DNA of 64,000 nt from Prescottella soli (GCF_040024445.1 NZ_CP157276.1:3534001-3598000); one strand, 5' to 3'. Positions 53,101 through 61,415 are shown, counted from the first letter of the stretch. Notes: generated from the sequence alone by a model not told the origin. Translations and numbers: made by a program.

Positions 53101-54148
53101 CGGGTGTTCGCTGCTCGTCCAGGATGATCACCGAGTACGTCGGCAGTGGCCTGCCGATCGTTACGGGGCGGCCGGGCAGCAGTTCGGTCCACGTGGCGGT
53201 GACGGTGGCCTCGGTGGGGCCGTACGTGTTGAGGATGCGGCGCTCAGGTCGACTCCAACGTTCGACCAGTTCGCCGGGGCAGGCCTCCCCGCCCACGAGA
53301 ATGCTGCGCAGCGCGGGGAGGTCACGAGGGAGGGTGGCCAGGAGCGTGGGAACGCAGTACAGCACCGTGATCCGGTGCTCGTCGAGGAAGTCCGCGAGTT
53401 CGGCGCCCAGTCGGCCGGAGTCGGTCGGTCCGGCGACCAGGGCCGCGCCGCGCGCCCAGGTGGGCCAGATCTCCTCGATCGAGAAGTCGAACGAGATCGT
53501 CATGCCCTGGTAGACGCGATCCGTCGGACGCACGTCGTACACGTCGGGGACGACGTCGAGGAAGTTGCAGATGCTCGACTGCATGATCTCGACGCCCTTC
53601 GGCTTCCCCGTCGAGCCCGAGGTGTAGATCACGTAGGCGGTCGGGTCCGCGGCGGCGTCGACGTCGATGCGCGGACGCTCGGTGGGGTAGCCCTGCAGAA
53701 GGGCTGCAGCGGAGTCGATTTCGATTCGAGGGAGCTCGAGTGGCGCGAGGGTCTCGGCGAATTCCTCGCCGGTCAGGACGAGATCGACATCGGCGTTGGA
53801 GGTGATGTAGTCGATGCGTTCGCGCGGCGCACCCGGGTCGATGGGAACGAATGCGGCGCCGGCCTTCAGCGTCGCCAACAGTGCGATGTACGTCTCCGGC
53901 GAGCGCTGCAAGAGGATGGCCACGCGGGCGCCGAAACCGATTCCGTGGTCGATCAGCATGTGGGCCAGTCGATTTGCGCGCGCGTCGAGCTCTGCATAGG
54001 TGAACAGGTCCGCGCCGCACTCGAGCGCGATCGCGGACGGTGTTCGGTCGCACGCGTCCTCGAAGACGTTGTTTAGGCGACGTCGGGGAGCCCCCACTCC
54101 TGACAGCGCCTGCGTGCCAGCCGGTTCCGTGGTGGCCATGCGGTACAT
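50159..54148 (-). CDS. Pls/PosA-type nonribosomal peptide synthetase, membrane-bound
   Basis: 1329 aa. An adenylation domain (residues 25-520) has YVIYTSGSTGKPKG (171-184), NTYGPTEATVT (307-317), LYRTGDLGR (392-400) and Lys513 in TMPSGKVDR. The carrier domain is FFTDLGGHSLAA, with Ser574. Then come several membrane segments interleaved with three left-handed beta-helix (hexapeptide) blocks at about 735-850, 985-1090 and 1225-1320. There is no thioesterase or normal condensation domain. This is the architecture of epsilon-poly-L-lysine synthetase and relatives, which build homo-poly-amino acids. The ATG at 54148 follows GAGGAG. Confidence 0.85.
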   Translation of the reverse strand: MYRMATTEPAGTQALSGVGAPRRRLNNVFEDACDRTPSAIALECGADLFTYAELDARANRLAHMLIDHGIGFGARVAILLQRSPETYIALLATLKAGAAFVPIDPGAPRERIDYITSNADVDLVLTGEEFAETLAPLELPRIEIDSAAALLQGYPTERPRIDVDAAADPTAYVIYTSGSTGKPKGVEIMQSSICNFLDVVPDVYDVRPTDRVYQGMTISFDFSIEEIWPTWARGAALVAGPTDSGRLGAELADFLDEHRITVLYCVPTLLATLPRDLPALRSILVGGEACPGELVERWSRPERRILNTYGPTEATVTATWTELLPGRPVTIGRPLPTYSVIILDEQRTPVPDGEVGEICIGGPGLARGYVGRPEQTADRFIDHADAPDGGKLYRTGDLGRITPDGEIEYLGRADSEIKIRGHRVDLGEIESILLEDAEIASAVVALADVSGSQELAAYVVLRSGAARAAHIAEDGGDALILRLLEALHLRLPEYMVPAFVDIVGELPTMPSGKVDRSRLPAPGPRRTLHAAGPVVAPQTEREHRIRAVWAATLGVDVDALSVEADFFTDLGGHSLAAAKLVSALRESEADTVSLRDIYTNPTVRSLAAALDAEPQSDTTAVVQARPTPLSHSALRIALAGAVQGLFLLGMLLVVTLPVSIVYSIHGGHPNFTMLRDLLIATVPTYLGVRWVLPVLLVPPLSWRIRPGRYPLWGATYLRLWMVDRMLALSPAPVLAGSPLMVPFLRALGARVGGDAQIGTSSIPFPAMVRIGEGVSVGYNTDLQSWRVESGWIVVESIVVEDHAFVGANCVLEPGAHMESGAMLADQSVLDQGRRIPAGERWAGSPPLPVTDLEPAVEAMAAAPAPRRWSFGLRALAVLGLVTLEFIAIATLVPSLVLVWYVLLEWGMIWAFFATLLSGSVYVLSVCAAVVLGKKLMLDAPPVGIHNARSNLGIRKWMTDKLFLMSLTYTGSLYATLYTGPWLRLLGAKVGRGAEVSTAAHIDPDLLTIGAESFVADMASVGGSSFCNGWIAFDRTTVGDRAFVGNAAFVPAGTHTGDRSLVGVLTVPDRNGVPADSSWLGSPAINLPARQDSGSYAESDTFRPSRSVVAHRLFIEYFRITLPATLIGVSLFFYLLALSLTARSAGIWVTILVAPLVALATAIGVVLYASAVKRNMVGTYRPRVEPLWAKFVRRSEFATGIYEAAAVPVLLDQLKGTPFLPIALRGFGADIGRRTWIGTTYLTEFDLVRIGDDAAIGSNSSMQTHLFEDRVMKMSVVTVDGAATVGTRAIVLYDATVGPGAELGPLSLLMKGEELPANTRWRGIPAEAVR

Positions 54149-54590
54149 CGATCCCCACTCCTCATCGGATATCCCGGGCTGCGAGCGCAACCACCAGGGC
54201 GTTCGGTCGTTACCAACTCGATCAGGACCCGAGATCCGAACGTTACCCGCGCCAATTGCGGCGGAATTCGGCACGAAGAACACGCATTTCGCCCACGGTT
54301 GGCGTGTGTCGAGAATCACTGCACGACAGCTTGTTTGGGGAAGCAAACGATTGTTCGGCCCGGTCAGGCGCATATCGACGCCCCTGCGACGGCGCCGATA
54401 TGCGATTTGTGCGTGTGCCGACGGCAATACTGCGTGGCCGCTGCGGGTATCTGATATGTCCACGAGGTGACGTTCGATTCACCCGACGATTCATCCCCTT
54501 ATCTGGTCAAATCGTGATGGCAGTCACCGATCGTCGGCTGCCAACGACTAGGACGCGTCCGTGATGGGCGAGGGCGAGAGGGTGCTGAGG
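54149..54590. other. Divergent promoter region, NRPS and Tat-exported BPL_N gene
   Basis: 442 nt without a convincing gene. It is less GC-rich than its flanks. A short inverted repeat (GTTTG at 54333, CAAAC at 54344) is present but weak. Both divergent transcripts must start here. Confidence 0.5.
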
Positions 54591-55337
54591 ATGCTGAATC
54601 GACGAGGATTCCTGATGAGTGCGGGCGCAGCCATCGCACTGGCGGCGGTCCCGACCACGGCATCGGCGTCGGAGCCGGCTCCCTTGGCGCTCGTCTACCG
54701 CGGGCCGGCGTCCCTTCCGGGCTGTCCGGAGGCGGTCGCGACGCTGCTGCGGAATTCGCCGCGCGGCTTCCGGACCGCGTTCGTCGGCCCCAAGGAGAAG
54801 AAGAAGATCACGGCGGCCACACTCGCCGAGGCCGCGGTCTACGCGCAGCCGGGAGGACCGAGCCTCTCGAAGGGGTGGACGGCGATGAGCCCGTACGCCG
54901 ACATCATTCGACAGTGGGTTGCCGGCGGCGGGAACTACCTCGGATTCTGCCTTGGTGGCTATCTGGCCGGAGCAACACCGGGGTTCGGCCTGTTGCCCGG
55001 CGACACATGGCAGTACATCACCGCCTCCAACGCGACCGTCAAGACGACCGCGCCCGCTCGCGTCGACGTGCGATGGCGGGGTGAAACGAAGACGGTGTAC
55101 TTCCAGGACGGCCCGGCCTTCTGGCTCCAGCCCGGAGCTTCCGTGGACCTTCTCGCCACCTACGGGGGCGGGCAGCCGGCCGCACTCGTCGCGCCGTACG
55201 GGTCGGGGCGGGTGGGCGTCGTCGGCCCGCACCCCGAAGCGGATCAGTCGTGGTTCGAAGGTGGACTCGACAGCACCGGCGCGATCCACCCCGAACTGGG
55301 CTACGACCTCATCGAGACCGTGATGCGCCGGCCCTGA
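54591..55337 (+). CDS. Tat-exported BPL_N domain protein
   Basis: 248 aa. The N-terminus NRRGFLMSAGAAIALAAVPTTASA is a twin-arginine signal with an AxA cleavage site. The mature part is homologous to the cytosolic protein at 49488 (LALVYRGPASLPGC, AVYAQPGGPSLS, YLGFCLGGYLAGATPGF, VVGPHPEADQSWF). The Cys and His-Pro-Glu triad is kept. ATG 54591 is chosen for its GAGG site and short n-region; ATG 54564 is possible. It is divergent from the NRPS. It may act on the polymer outside the membrane. Confidence 0.82.
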   Translation: MLNRRGFLMSAGAAIALAAVPTTASASEPAPLALVYRGPASLPGCPEAVATLLRNSPRGFRTAFVGPKEKKKITAATLAEAAVYAQPGGPSLSKGWTAMSPYADIIRQWVAGGGNYLGFCLGGYLAGATPGFGLLPGDTWQYITASNATVKTTAPARVDVRWRGETKTVYFQDGPAFWLQPGASVDLLATYGGGQPAALVAPYGSGRVGVVGPHPEADQSWFEGGLDSTGAIHPELGYDLIETVMRRP

Positions 55338-55419
55338 CAGTCGGTCGGGCAGACGCTGAGGAACACGAAAGCCGCAGGGATCTCGTCGAGCACTCGCCTG
55401 GAACGATTGACGGCCCGGG

Positions 55420-55514
55420 GTTGCAAGCCCGCACGCCACGTCGCCGACGGGGATACGGTCGAGGTGAGCATCGAGGGACTCGGCTCGGTGCACAACGAGA
55501 CCGTCGTCGAGTAG
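55420..55514 (+). pseudogene. C-terminal remnant of a fumarylacetoacetase-family hydrolase
   Basis: About 30 codons ending at TAG 55512-55514 read CKPARHVADGDTVEVSIEGL then GSVHNETVVE, the usual end of FAH-family hydrolases such as fumarylpyruvate hydrolase. No start or catalytic part precedes it. It directly abuts the maleylpyruvate isomerase gene (8 nt), as the intact gene does in gentisate operons. The upstream genes appear to have been lost by deletion. Confidence 0.65.
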
Positions 55515-55522
55515 GAGCGTCA

Positions 55523-56239
55523 GTGGCCTTCAACGATCTGGACCTGGCCGAGCGGCTGGACATCGCGCGGGAGGGAACCGCGTACTTCGCGCAGCGGCTC
55601 GCCGCGCTGGCGGACGCGGAGTTCGACGGTGCGAGCCTGCTCGACGGGTGGTCCCGGCGGCACGTGGTGGCGCACGTCGGCTACAACGCCGCCGCGCTGT
55701 GCCGACTGCTGGACTGGGCGGCGACCGGCGTCGAGACACCGATGTACGAGTCGAGGGAGGTGCGGGCCCGGGAGATCGACGAGGGCGCCACTCTCAGCAG
55801 CGGGTCGTTGCGAAACCTGTTCGCCCAGACGGCAGCCCAGCTCGACGCGAAGTGGCGGAACCTTCCCGGGGATGCGTGGAACGCGGAGGTGCGAACCGCT
55901 CAGGGTCGGATGGTGCCGGCGTCGGAGACCGCGTGGATGCGCAGCCGTGAGGTGTGGATCCACACCGTCGACCTCGGCAACGGCGGGCGTTTCGAGGACA
56001 TCCCCGACGTGGTGCTCGACTCGCTGCTTGACGACATCGTCGGGACGTGGCGGCGCAAGGGCGAGGGTGTGGGGCTGGTCCTCGAGGTCGGCGGACGACG
56101 GTTGGTCGTCGTGCAGGAGGACGCGCCGGTGACCGCCACGGTCACCGGACCGCTCGCGTCCGTCGTCCGCTGGGCGTCGGGTCGCGGGGCGGTCGGGCTC
56201 ACGGCCGGAGCCGATCGACTGCCGCCGCGCTGGCTCTAG
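55523..56239 (+). CDS. Mycothiol-dependent maleylpyruvate isomerase
   Basis: 238 aa. The DinB-like fold has the metal His in GWSRRHVVAHVGYNAAALCRLL, EVRAREIDEGA, and the second His region in WMRSREVWIHTVDLGNG. The C-terminal MDMPI-type domain follows. It converts maleylpyruvate to fumarylpyruvate in the gentisate pathway using mycothiol. The GTG start follows TAGGAG. Gentisate dioxygenase is absent here and the hydrolase next to it is only a remnant, so the enzyme may be orphaned or serve a pathway encoded elsewhere. Confidence 0.85.
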   Translation: MAFNDLDLAERLDIAREGTAYFAQRLAALADAEFDGASLLDGWSRRHVVAHVGYNAAALCRLLDWAATGVETPMYESREVRAREIDEGATLSSGSLRNLFAQTAAQLDAKWRNLPGDAWNAEVRTAQGRMVPASETAWMRSREVWIHTVDLGNGGRFEDIPDVVLDSLLDDIVGTWRRKGEGVGLVLEVGGRRLVVVQEDAPVTATVTGPLASVVRWASGRGAVGLTAGADRLPPRWL

Positions 56240-56256
56240 GACGCCCGACGAACGGG

Positions 56257-56294
56257 CCGCCGATCGCGCGGGAGGATGATTGCGCGATCGGCGG
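56257..56294. terminator. Bidirectional terminator
   Basis: CCGCCGATCGCGC (56257-56269) pairs perfectly with GCGCGATCGGCGG (56282-56294), between the convergent isomerase and patatin genes. Confidence 0.75.
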
Positions 56295-56312
56295 GGCCGG
56301 TTCTGCGAGCGT

Positions 56313-57233
56313 TCAGCTCCAGAACGCGGTGAGCTGCTCGGCCAAGGCTCTGCCTTGGTCGTAACCAGCTCGCGCGGCGGGCGGACGCAGCGACAGATCC
56401 ATGGCGTTGGCGCCGAACATGCACTCGGAGTCGCTGCCCGGGAAGATCGTTTCGACTCTGCTGCCGTGTGCACGTAGTTCGTCGACCTGTATCGCCAGGT
56501 CCAGGCCCCACTCCGACGGCGTCCGTGTCCGGCCGCCGAAGGGCGAGAGCACCAGCACCCGCTTGTATCCGCCTGCCAGATCAGCGTTCTCGGCGTTGGA
56601 ACGGTAGCCGCCGTCGATGTATCGACGGTCCCCGATCCTGTAGGCGAAGCCACTGGAACAGCTGGCGGCGACGGCATCCACCAGATCCACCCCGCTGAGG
56701 CGGTCGAACACCGCCGGTTCGCCGGTCTCGGCATCGACCGCCGTGATGAGCAACGGCCGCCGAGGCCAGCGCTCATCGGGCAGTCGCGCGGCAACGGTCG
56801 CGCGCCACTGCGCTTGCAGTGAACCATCCGACGCCGCAGGCATGTCGAGTGCGGCCGCGCCGATTCTGCGGCGCATGTCAGCCGGATCCGTGGCGGAAGC
56901 GATGATCCTGCTCGTTCTCTCCATGTGGTCCGACGCCGGCCTGGCCGGAACGCGTCCTCGATCGGGTCCAGCCGGACCGGTGCGGTGCGGCGGAGCAGAG
57001 GTCAGGATGGCGGCGTGTAGTTCGGTCGGCGTTGCGCCGGCCAGCTGGGCGGCGGCTGTCGAGCCGGCCGAGGTCCCGACGGTCAGGTCGGCGGTGGTGA
57101 CGTCCAGCCCCGCCTCGTACAGGCCGGCGACGACGCCGATCAGCCACGCGTTGCCCGTCGATCCGCCGCCACCGAGGACCAGCGCTCGCTCGCCCGCGGC
57201 ACGTTGAGGGATTGAGGAAGGAGTTGTATTCAT
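56313..57233 (-). CDS. Patatin-like phospholipase
   Basis: 306 aa. The oxyanion loop is ALVLGGGGSTGNAW, the nucleophile Ser is in VGTSAGSTAAAQ (GxSxG), and the Asp of the dyad is in YIDGGYRSNAENADL. These make a complete patatin catalytic set. It hydrolyses acyl lipids and acts in the cytosol or at the membrane. The start follows AAAGG. A 19-codon ORF with a perfect Shine-Dalgarno and a hairpin lie just upstream and may regulate it. Confidence 0.87.
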   Translation of the reverse strand: MNTTPSSIPQRAAGERALVLGGGGSTGNAWLIGVVAGLYEAGLDVTTADLTVGTSAGSTAAAQLAGATPTELHAAILTSAPPHRTGPAGPDRGRVPARPASDHMERTSRIIASATDPADMRRRIGAAALDMPAASDGSLQAQWRATVAARLPDERWPRRPLLITAVDAETGEPAVFDRLSGVDLVDAVAASCSSGFAYRIGDRRYIDGGYRSNAENADLAGGYKRVLVLSPFGGRTRTPSEWGLDLAIQVDELRAHGSRVETIFPGSDSECMFGANAMDLSLRPPAARAGYDQGRALAEQLTAFWS

Positions 57234-57263
57234 GGGAGTCGCCTTTCGCGAATGGCCTTGTTC

Positions 57264-57319
57264 GGCGCTCCCAGTGGCGACTAGGTCAGTCGCGCGATCG
57301 TGGACTGCGGGGGAGCGCC
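57264..57319 (-). promoter_or_regulatory. Leader hairpin before the patatin gene
   Basis: GGGAGCGCC (57311-57319) and GGCGCTCCC (57264-57272) are perfect 9-bp complements. The upstream arm in RNA sense lies inside the leader ORF and the other arm just after its stop, so ribosomes on the leader ORF would disrupt the stem. Confidence 0.5.
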
Positions 57320-57340
57320 CAACGCGGATACTGCGTTCAC
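57281..57340 (-). CDS. Possible 19-aa leader peptide
   Basis: A GTG at 57340 is preceded at ideal spacing by AGGAGGTGAG, the strongest ribosome site in the window. The product would be VNAVSALGAPPQSTIARLT, ending 47 nt before the patatin start. There is no run of one regulatory amino acid. The site strength and the overlapping hairpin suggest a leader. An upstream extension of the frame lacks coding character. Confidence 0.5.
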   Translation of the reverse strand: MNAVSALGAPPQSTIARLT

Positions 57341-57495
57341 GGGTCTCACCTCCTGTCTACGGGCCACGATTCCAGGGGCGGAGGTTAGCACGCGGTGACG
57401 CGGGTGCGCAGGTGAGTTTCGAGTGGACGGCCTCGCCCGCGACCACGGCACGGCCGACATCGGCACAGCCGACAACCGCACGACTCCCGAAACCG

Positions 57496-57531
57496 CTGTA
57501 GCCGACACCCCGGAAGGGGTGCCGGCTACAG
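57496..57531 (-). terminator. Terminator of the hut operon
   Basis: CTGTAGCCGACACCCC (57496-57511) and GGGGTGCCGGCTACAG (57516-57531) pair over 16 positions with one mismatch around a GGAA loop, 38 nt past the hutG stop. Confidence 0.75.
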
Positions 57532-57569
57532 GGGAGGGGGAATATCGGCTCGAGTGGTGACGGCCTGGG

Positions 57570-58535
57570 TCAGGCCGTCGGCGGAACGTGCCCCGTGACG
57601 ATGCGGTGGATGAGCCGCGCCGCGGTGCGCGCGGTCCGGTTGTCCACGTCGATGGTCGGGTTGAGTTCGGCCACGTCGACCACCGCGAGCTTCCCGCTGG
57701 TGGTCACCCGATCGCACACGCGCTGGATGATCTCGAGCGGCACACCGTAGGCCGCAGGTGCGCTGACACCGGGCGCGACGGCGGCGGGCAGGACGTCGAG
57801 GTCGATCGTCAGGTAGACGATGTCGACGTCGTCGAGGAAGTCGGTGAGGAACTCGTCGACCCGCGCCCGATCGGCGACGCCGCAGTGCTCGTCGAGGAGG
57901 TACCGCACGCCGAGGCGGTGCGCGGTCTCGAACAACGTGTTGGTGTTGCTCGGCTGGCTGATGCCGATCACGTCGTAGCGGTGGCTCGTCCCCGCGGCCG
58001 CCTCGGCCTCGGCGATCTGCCGGAACGGCGTACCCGAGCTCGGCACCACGTCGGAGCGCAGATCGAAGTGGGCATCGAGGTTCAGGATCCCGAGCCGCGG
58101 GTGCTGCGTGCGCAGTTGCGCGTCCGCCACGCCCAGGTAGGTGCCGTAGGCCACCTCGTGACCGCCGCCGAGCACGATCGGCAGACGCCCGGAGTCGAGG
58201 GCGACCTGCACGGCCCGGCCGAGCGACTCCTGGCCCGCTTCGAGCTGGTCGCCTGTCACGGCGACGGTTCCCGCGTCGGACAGCGCCGTCTCGTTCTCCA
58301 GTGCCATCGAGGACAGCGCGCTGCGGAGCGCGTCGGGACCGGCGGCGGCGCCCTGACGTCCCTTGTTGCGGCGCACGCCCTCGTCGCTCGCGAATCCGAT
58401 CAGGACCGTGCCCGAACCGGCGCCCGGTCGGTACGGGGTGACGGCCTGGTGCCAGCGCAGGTGCTCCGGACCCGTGCCGTCCGTTCGGCCGGACCACGGG
58501 CGGGGAGCGATGTCGACGGTGATGTGGTTGGTCAT
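57570..58535 (-). CDS. hutG: Formimidoylglutamase (arginase family)
   Basis: 321 aa. The two Mn site motifs are GGGHEVAYG and LNLDAHFDLR, and the third is YLTIDLDVL. It resembles HutG, which hydrolyses N-formimidoyl-L-glutamate to glutamate and formamide, the last step of histidine breakdown. It is the last gene of the unit and begins 21 nt after hutI. The neighbours settle it against agmatinase or arginase. Confidence 0.9.
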   Translation of the reverse strand: MTNHITVDIAPRPWSGRTDGTGPEHLRWHQAVTPYRPGAGSGTVLIGFASDEGVRRNKGRQGAAAGPDALRSALSSMALENETALSDAGTVAVTGDQLEAGQESLGRAVQVALDSGRLPIVLGGGHEVAYGTYLGVADAQLRTQHPRLGILNLDAHFDLRSDVVPSSGTPFRQIAEAEAAAGTSHRYDVIGISQPSNTNTLFETAHRLGVRYLLDEHCGVADRARVDEFLTDFLDDVDIVYLTIDLDVLPAAVAPGVSAPAAYGVPLEIIQRVCDRVTTSGKLAVVDVAELNPTIDVDNRTARTAARLIHRIVTGHVPPTA

Positions 58536-58556
58536 CTCAGATCCCTGTTCGGTCGA

Positions 58557-59750
58557 TCAGTTCGTGGACGTCGCGAGGACGCCGCCCTTGAACACCTCGC
58601 GGATCAGCGGCACACCGGGGCGGTAGGCGAGGTGCAGGTACGACGGCGCGTCGAGCGCGATCGCGTCGGCCCGGGCGCCGATGCACAGGCTGCCGATGTC
58701 CTCGCGCTGCAGCGCGCGGGCACCACCGGCGGTCGCGGCCCACACGGCCTCGGCGGGCGTCATGTGCATGTCGCGGACGGCGATGGCGATGCAGAACGGC
58801 AGGCTGGTGGTGTAGCAGGTGCCGGGGTTGCAGTCCGCACCCAGCGCCACGGTGACACCGGCGTCGAGCAGCGCGCGGGCGCCGGGGTACTGGTTGCGGG
58901 TGGAGAAGTCCGCGCCGGGGAGCAAGGTCGCGACGGTGTTGCTGCCGGCGAGCGCGTCGATGTCGGCGTCGGTGACGTAGGTGACGTGGTCGACCGAGGC
59001 CGCGCCCATCTCGACGGCCAGCTGCACGCCCGGGCCCTCGCCGAGCTGGTTGCCGTGCACACGGGGGATCAGGCCGTGCGCGACGCCGGCGGTGAGGACG
59101 GCGCGCGACTGCTCGAGGTTGAACGCGCCGCGCTCGCAGAACACGTCGATCCACTTCGCGTACGGAGCGCACGCCGGGATCATTTCGTCGATGGCCATCG
59201 TCACGTACTCGTCGGCGCGGCCCGCGTACTCGGGCGGCGGCACGTGCGCGGCCAGCAGGGTGACCTCGTCGGTGAACCGGCTCGCGACCTGCGCGCTGCG
59301 CAGCTCGTCCCGGGCGCTCTGGCCGTAGCCGGTCTTGATCTCGACGGTGGTGCTGCCCGAGCGCAGCGACTCGTCGAGCAGTCGCTGCACGTTCGCGGCG
59401 AGCTGCTCGTCGCTCGCGGCCCGCGTCGCCTCGATCGTGGTGCGGATGCCGCCCGCCGCGTACTTCTCGCCCGACATGCGTGCGGCGAACTCCTCGGCCC
59501 GCTCGCCCGCGAACACCAGGTGCGAGTGACTCTCGACGAAGCCGGGCAGCACGGCCCGGCCGCCGAGGTCGTGGCCGGCGTCGGCCGCCGGGGCGTCCGC
59601 GGAGTCACCGACCCACGCGACCACGCCGTCCTCGAAGACGACCGCTGCGTCATGTCGGACACCCAGCGCCCCCTCACCCAGTGCGGGGTCGTTGGTGACG
59701 AGGGTTCCGATGTTCGTCAGTGCGGTGGTCCGGGGACCGGTCGTGGTCAC
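58557..59750 (-). CDS. hutI: Imidazolonepropionase
   Basis: 397 aa amidohydrolase. The zinc site is [20 protein letters not shown], with further ligands in [10 protein letters not shown] and SVDHVTYV and the Asp in [18 protein letters not shown]. The GxxxG-rich [20 protein letters not shown]-terminus is typical of HutI. It opens imidazolone-5-propionate to formimidoylglutamate. It follows the permease gene after 46 nt and precedes hutG. Confidence 0.93.
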   Translation of the reverse strand: MTTTGPRTTALTNIGTLVTNDPALGEGALGVRHDAAVVFEDGVVAWVGDSADAPAADAGHDLGGRAVLPGFVESHSHLVFAGERAEEFAARMSGEKYAAGGIRTTIEATRAASDEQLAANVQRLLDESLRSGSTTVEIKTGYGQSARDELRSAQVASRFTDEVTLLAAHVPPPEYAGRADEYVTMAIDEMIPACAPYAKWIDVFCERGAFNLEQSRAVLTAGVAHGLIPRVHGNQLGEGPGVQLAVEMGAASVDHVTYVTDADIDALAGSNTVATLLPGADFSTRNQYPGARALLDAGVTVALGADCNPGTCYTTSLPFCIAIAVRDMHMTPAEAVWAATAGGARALQREDIGSLCIGARADAIALDAPSYLHLAYRPGVPLIREVFKGGVLATSTN

Positions 59751-59796
59751 GTGAGGCTCCTAGGTCGGGAGGGAATGCGGTGGACGGTGGCCGGGC

Positions 59797-61236
59797 TCAG
59801 ACCCGGCTGTCGACCATCGCGGTGTGGGCGGGGTAGATCATTTCGCTGGGCGGGTTGTTCGTCCGCTTGGCGACCGGGTAGTAGATCGCGGCGGTGAACA
59901 CGATGCCGACGATCCACGAGATGTCCGCGCCCCCGAGCATGTCGGTGATCGGGCCGGTGTACATCTTCTGCGCGAGGAACGGGATCTGGGCGATCACGCC
60001 GACGCCGTAGCAGAGCAGGGCCGGGACGTTCCAGGCTCCGTAGCGCCCCTTCGGGTCGTAGAGCGCCGGGATGTCGATGCGCTCCTTCGAGATCAGGTAG
60101 TAGTCGATCAGGTTGATCGCGCTCCACGGCGTGAACACCATGAGCAGCACCAGGACGAAGTTCTTGAAGTTGTCCAGGAAGTCCGCGCTCGCCGCGATCG
60201 CGATGAACATCGAGGCGACGGTGAAACCGAGGATGTAGAGCGTGCGGGCCTTGGTGGAGATCTGCGACCGGCCGTCGAACGCGGTGACGGTGGTGAGGAT
60301 CGACATGAATCCGCCGTACGCGTTGAGGACGTTGACGGTCAGCTTGCCGACCACGATCACCAGGTAGATCAGGAAGGCGATGATCGCCGGGCCGGCGAGG
60401 TCGCCCATGAAGCCGACCTGGTTGCCGAGGAACGCCTTTCCAGCGACGGCGGCGACGAGCGCACCGAAGGTCATCGACCACTGCGATCCGATGACGCTGC
60501 CGAGGAACGTCGACCAGAACGTGGTGCGCTCGCTGGTCTCGCGGGGCAGGTAGCGGGAGTAGTCGGCCACGTAGGGGCCGAACGTGAGCTGCCATCCGGC
60601 GCCGAGGGAGATCGCCAGCAGGAAGGTCACGATGTCGAAGTCGACGGTCCCGACGTAGTTCGCGACGTCGTACTCGAGGAACAGGCGGACGGCCAGGTAG
60701 GTGAAGCCGATGACGCCGACGACGGTGGCGATGCGGCCGACGATGTGGATCAGCTTGTATCCGGTGACCGCGACGAACGCGGTGAGCAACCCGAAGATCA
60801 CGATGCCGACCTTGGCGTTGTCGATGCCGAGCACCTTGTTCACGGCCTGACCGGCCAGGACGGTGCCGGTGGCGGCGAACCCGAGGTACATCAGGATCAC
60901 GAGCAGGAGCGGGATGACCGCGCCCTTGACGCCGAACTGGGCGCGGCTCGAGATCATCTGCGGCAGGCCCATCCGGGGGCCCTGCGCCGAGTGGAGCGCC
61001 ATCACGGCGCCGCCGAAGACGTTGCCGATCAGCAGGCCCAGGATGGCCCACAGCGCGTCGGCGCCGAACACGACGGCCAGGGCGCCGTCGACGACGGCCG
61101 TGATCTGCATGTTCGCGCCGAACCACAGCGTGAACTGGCTGCGCGGAGTGCCGTGGCGCTCGTTGTCGGGGACGACGTCGATGGTGCGTCGCTCGGGGGT
61201 GAGGAGCACCTCGGACGTGCTGCCGTCGTGTGTCAT
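59797..61236 (-). CDS. NCS1 family permease, probable histidine-pathway substrate transporter
   Basis: 479 aa, about twelve membrane segments. The start DVVPDNERHGTPRSQFTLWFGANMQI and RAQFGVKGAVIPLLLVILMYLGF are typical of purine/cytosine-type NCS1 permeases. Placed between hutI and a regulated promoter, it probably imports histidine, urocanate or a related imidazole. The ATG at 61236 is favoured; the frame runs to 61284. A 14-bp palindrome lies 119 nt upstream. Confidence 0.85.
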   Translation of the reverse strand: MTHDGSTSEVLLTPERRTIDVVPDNERHGTPRSQFTLWFGANMQITAVVDGALAVVFGADALWAILGLLIGNVFGGAVMALHSAQGPRMGLPQMISSRAQFGVKGAVIPLLLVILMYLGFAATGTVLAGQAVNKVLGIDNAKVGIVIFGLLTAFVAVTGYKLIHIVGRIATVVGVIGFTYLAVRLFLEYDVANYVGTVDFDIVTFLLAISLGAGWQLTFGPYVADYSRYLPRETSERTTFWSTFLGSVIGSQWSMTFGALVAAVAGKAFLGNQVGFMGDLAGPAIIAFLIYLVIVVGKLTVNVLNAYGGFMSILTTVTAFDGRSQISTKARTLYILGFTVASMFIAIAASADFLDNFKNFVLVLLMVFTPWSAINLIDYYLISKERIDIPALYDPKGRYGAWNVPALLCYGVGVIAQIPFLAQKMYTGPITDMLGGADISWIVGIVFTAAIYYPVAKRTNNPPSEMIYPAHTAMVDSRV

Positions 61237-61354
61237 GAGGCCTGTTCTTTCTGCGTTGATCCCACCGTGCGGCGGGGTCGACATCCGGGGGTGATGCCCA
61301 CCTTCTTCGTGCTTGTGCGCTGGATCACGCCAATGTCAGTGCAAAATGTATAGG

Positions 61355-61368
61355 CCTGTATATACAGG
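61355..61368. promoter_or_regulatory. CCTGTATATACAGG palindrome (HutC-like site)
   Basis: A perfect 14-bp palindrome in an AT-rich 180-nt gap upstream of the permease-hutI-hutG unit. The TGTATATACA core is the shape bound by HutC and other GntR proteins. No hutC is in the window. Confidence 0.6.
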
Positions 61369-61415
61369 TCTGTCAACATTCGGTTTGTATTCGGATTGTT
61401 TCGCCTGGTCGCCGG

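Noticed and set aside
54333-54348. GTTTG/CAAAC inverted repeat in the NRPS divergent promoter
   Set aside because: Only 5-bp arms and no second copy; not enough to call an operator.
57588-59897. 769-codon plus-strand open frame
   Set aside because: It is antisense to hutG and hutI, which have full catalytic motifs.
59824-61353. 509-codon plus-strand open frame
   Set aside because: It is antisense to the NCS1 permease; highly charged repetitive translation with no motif.
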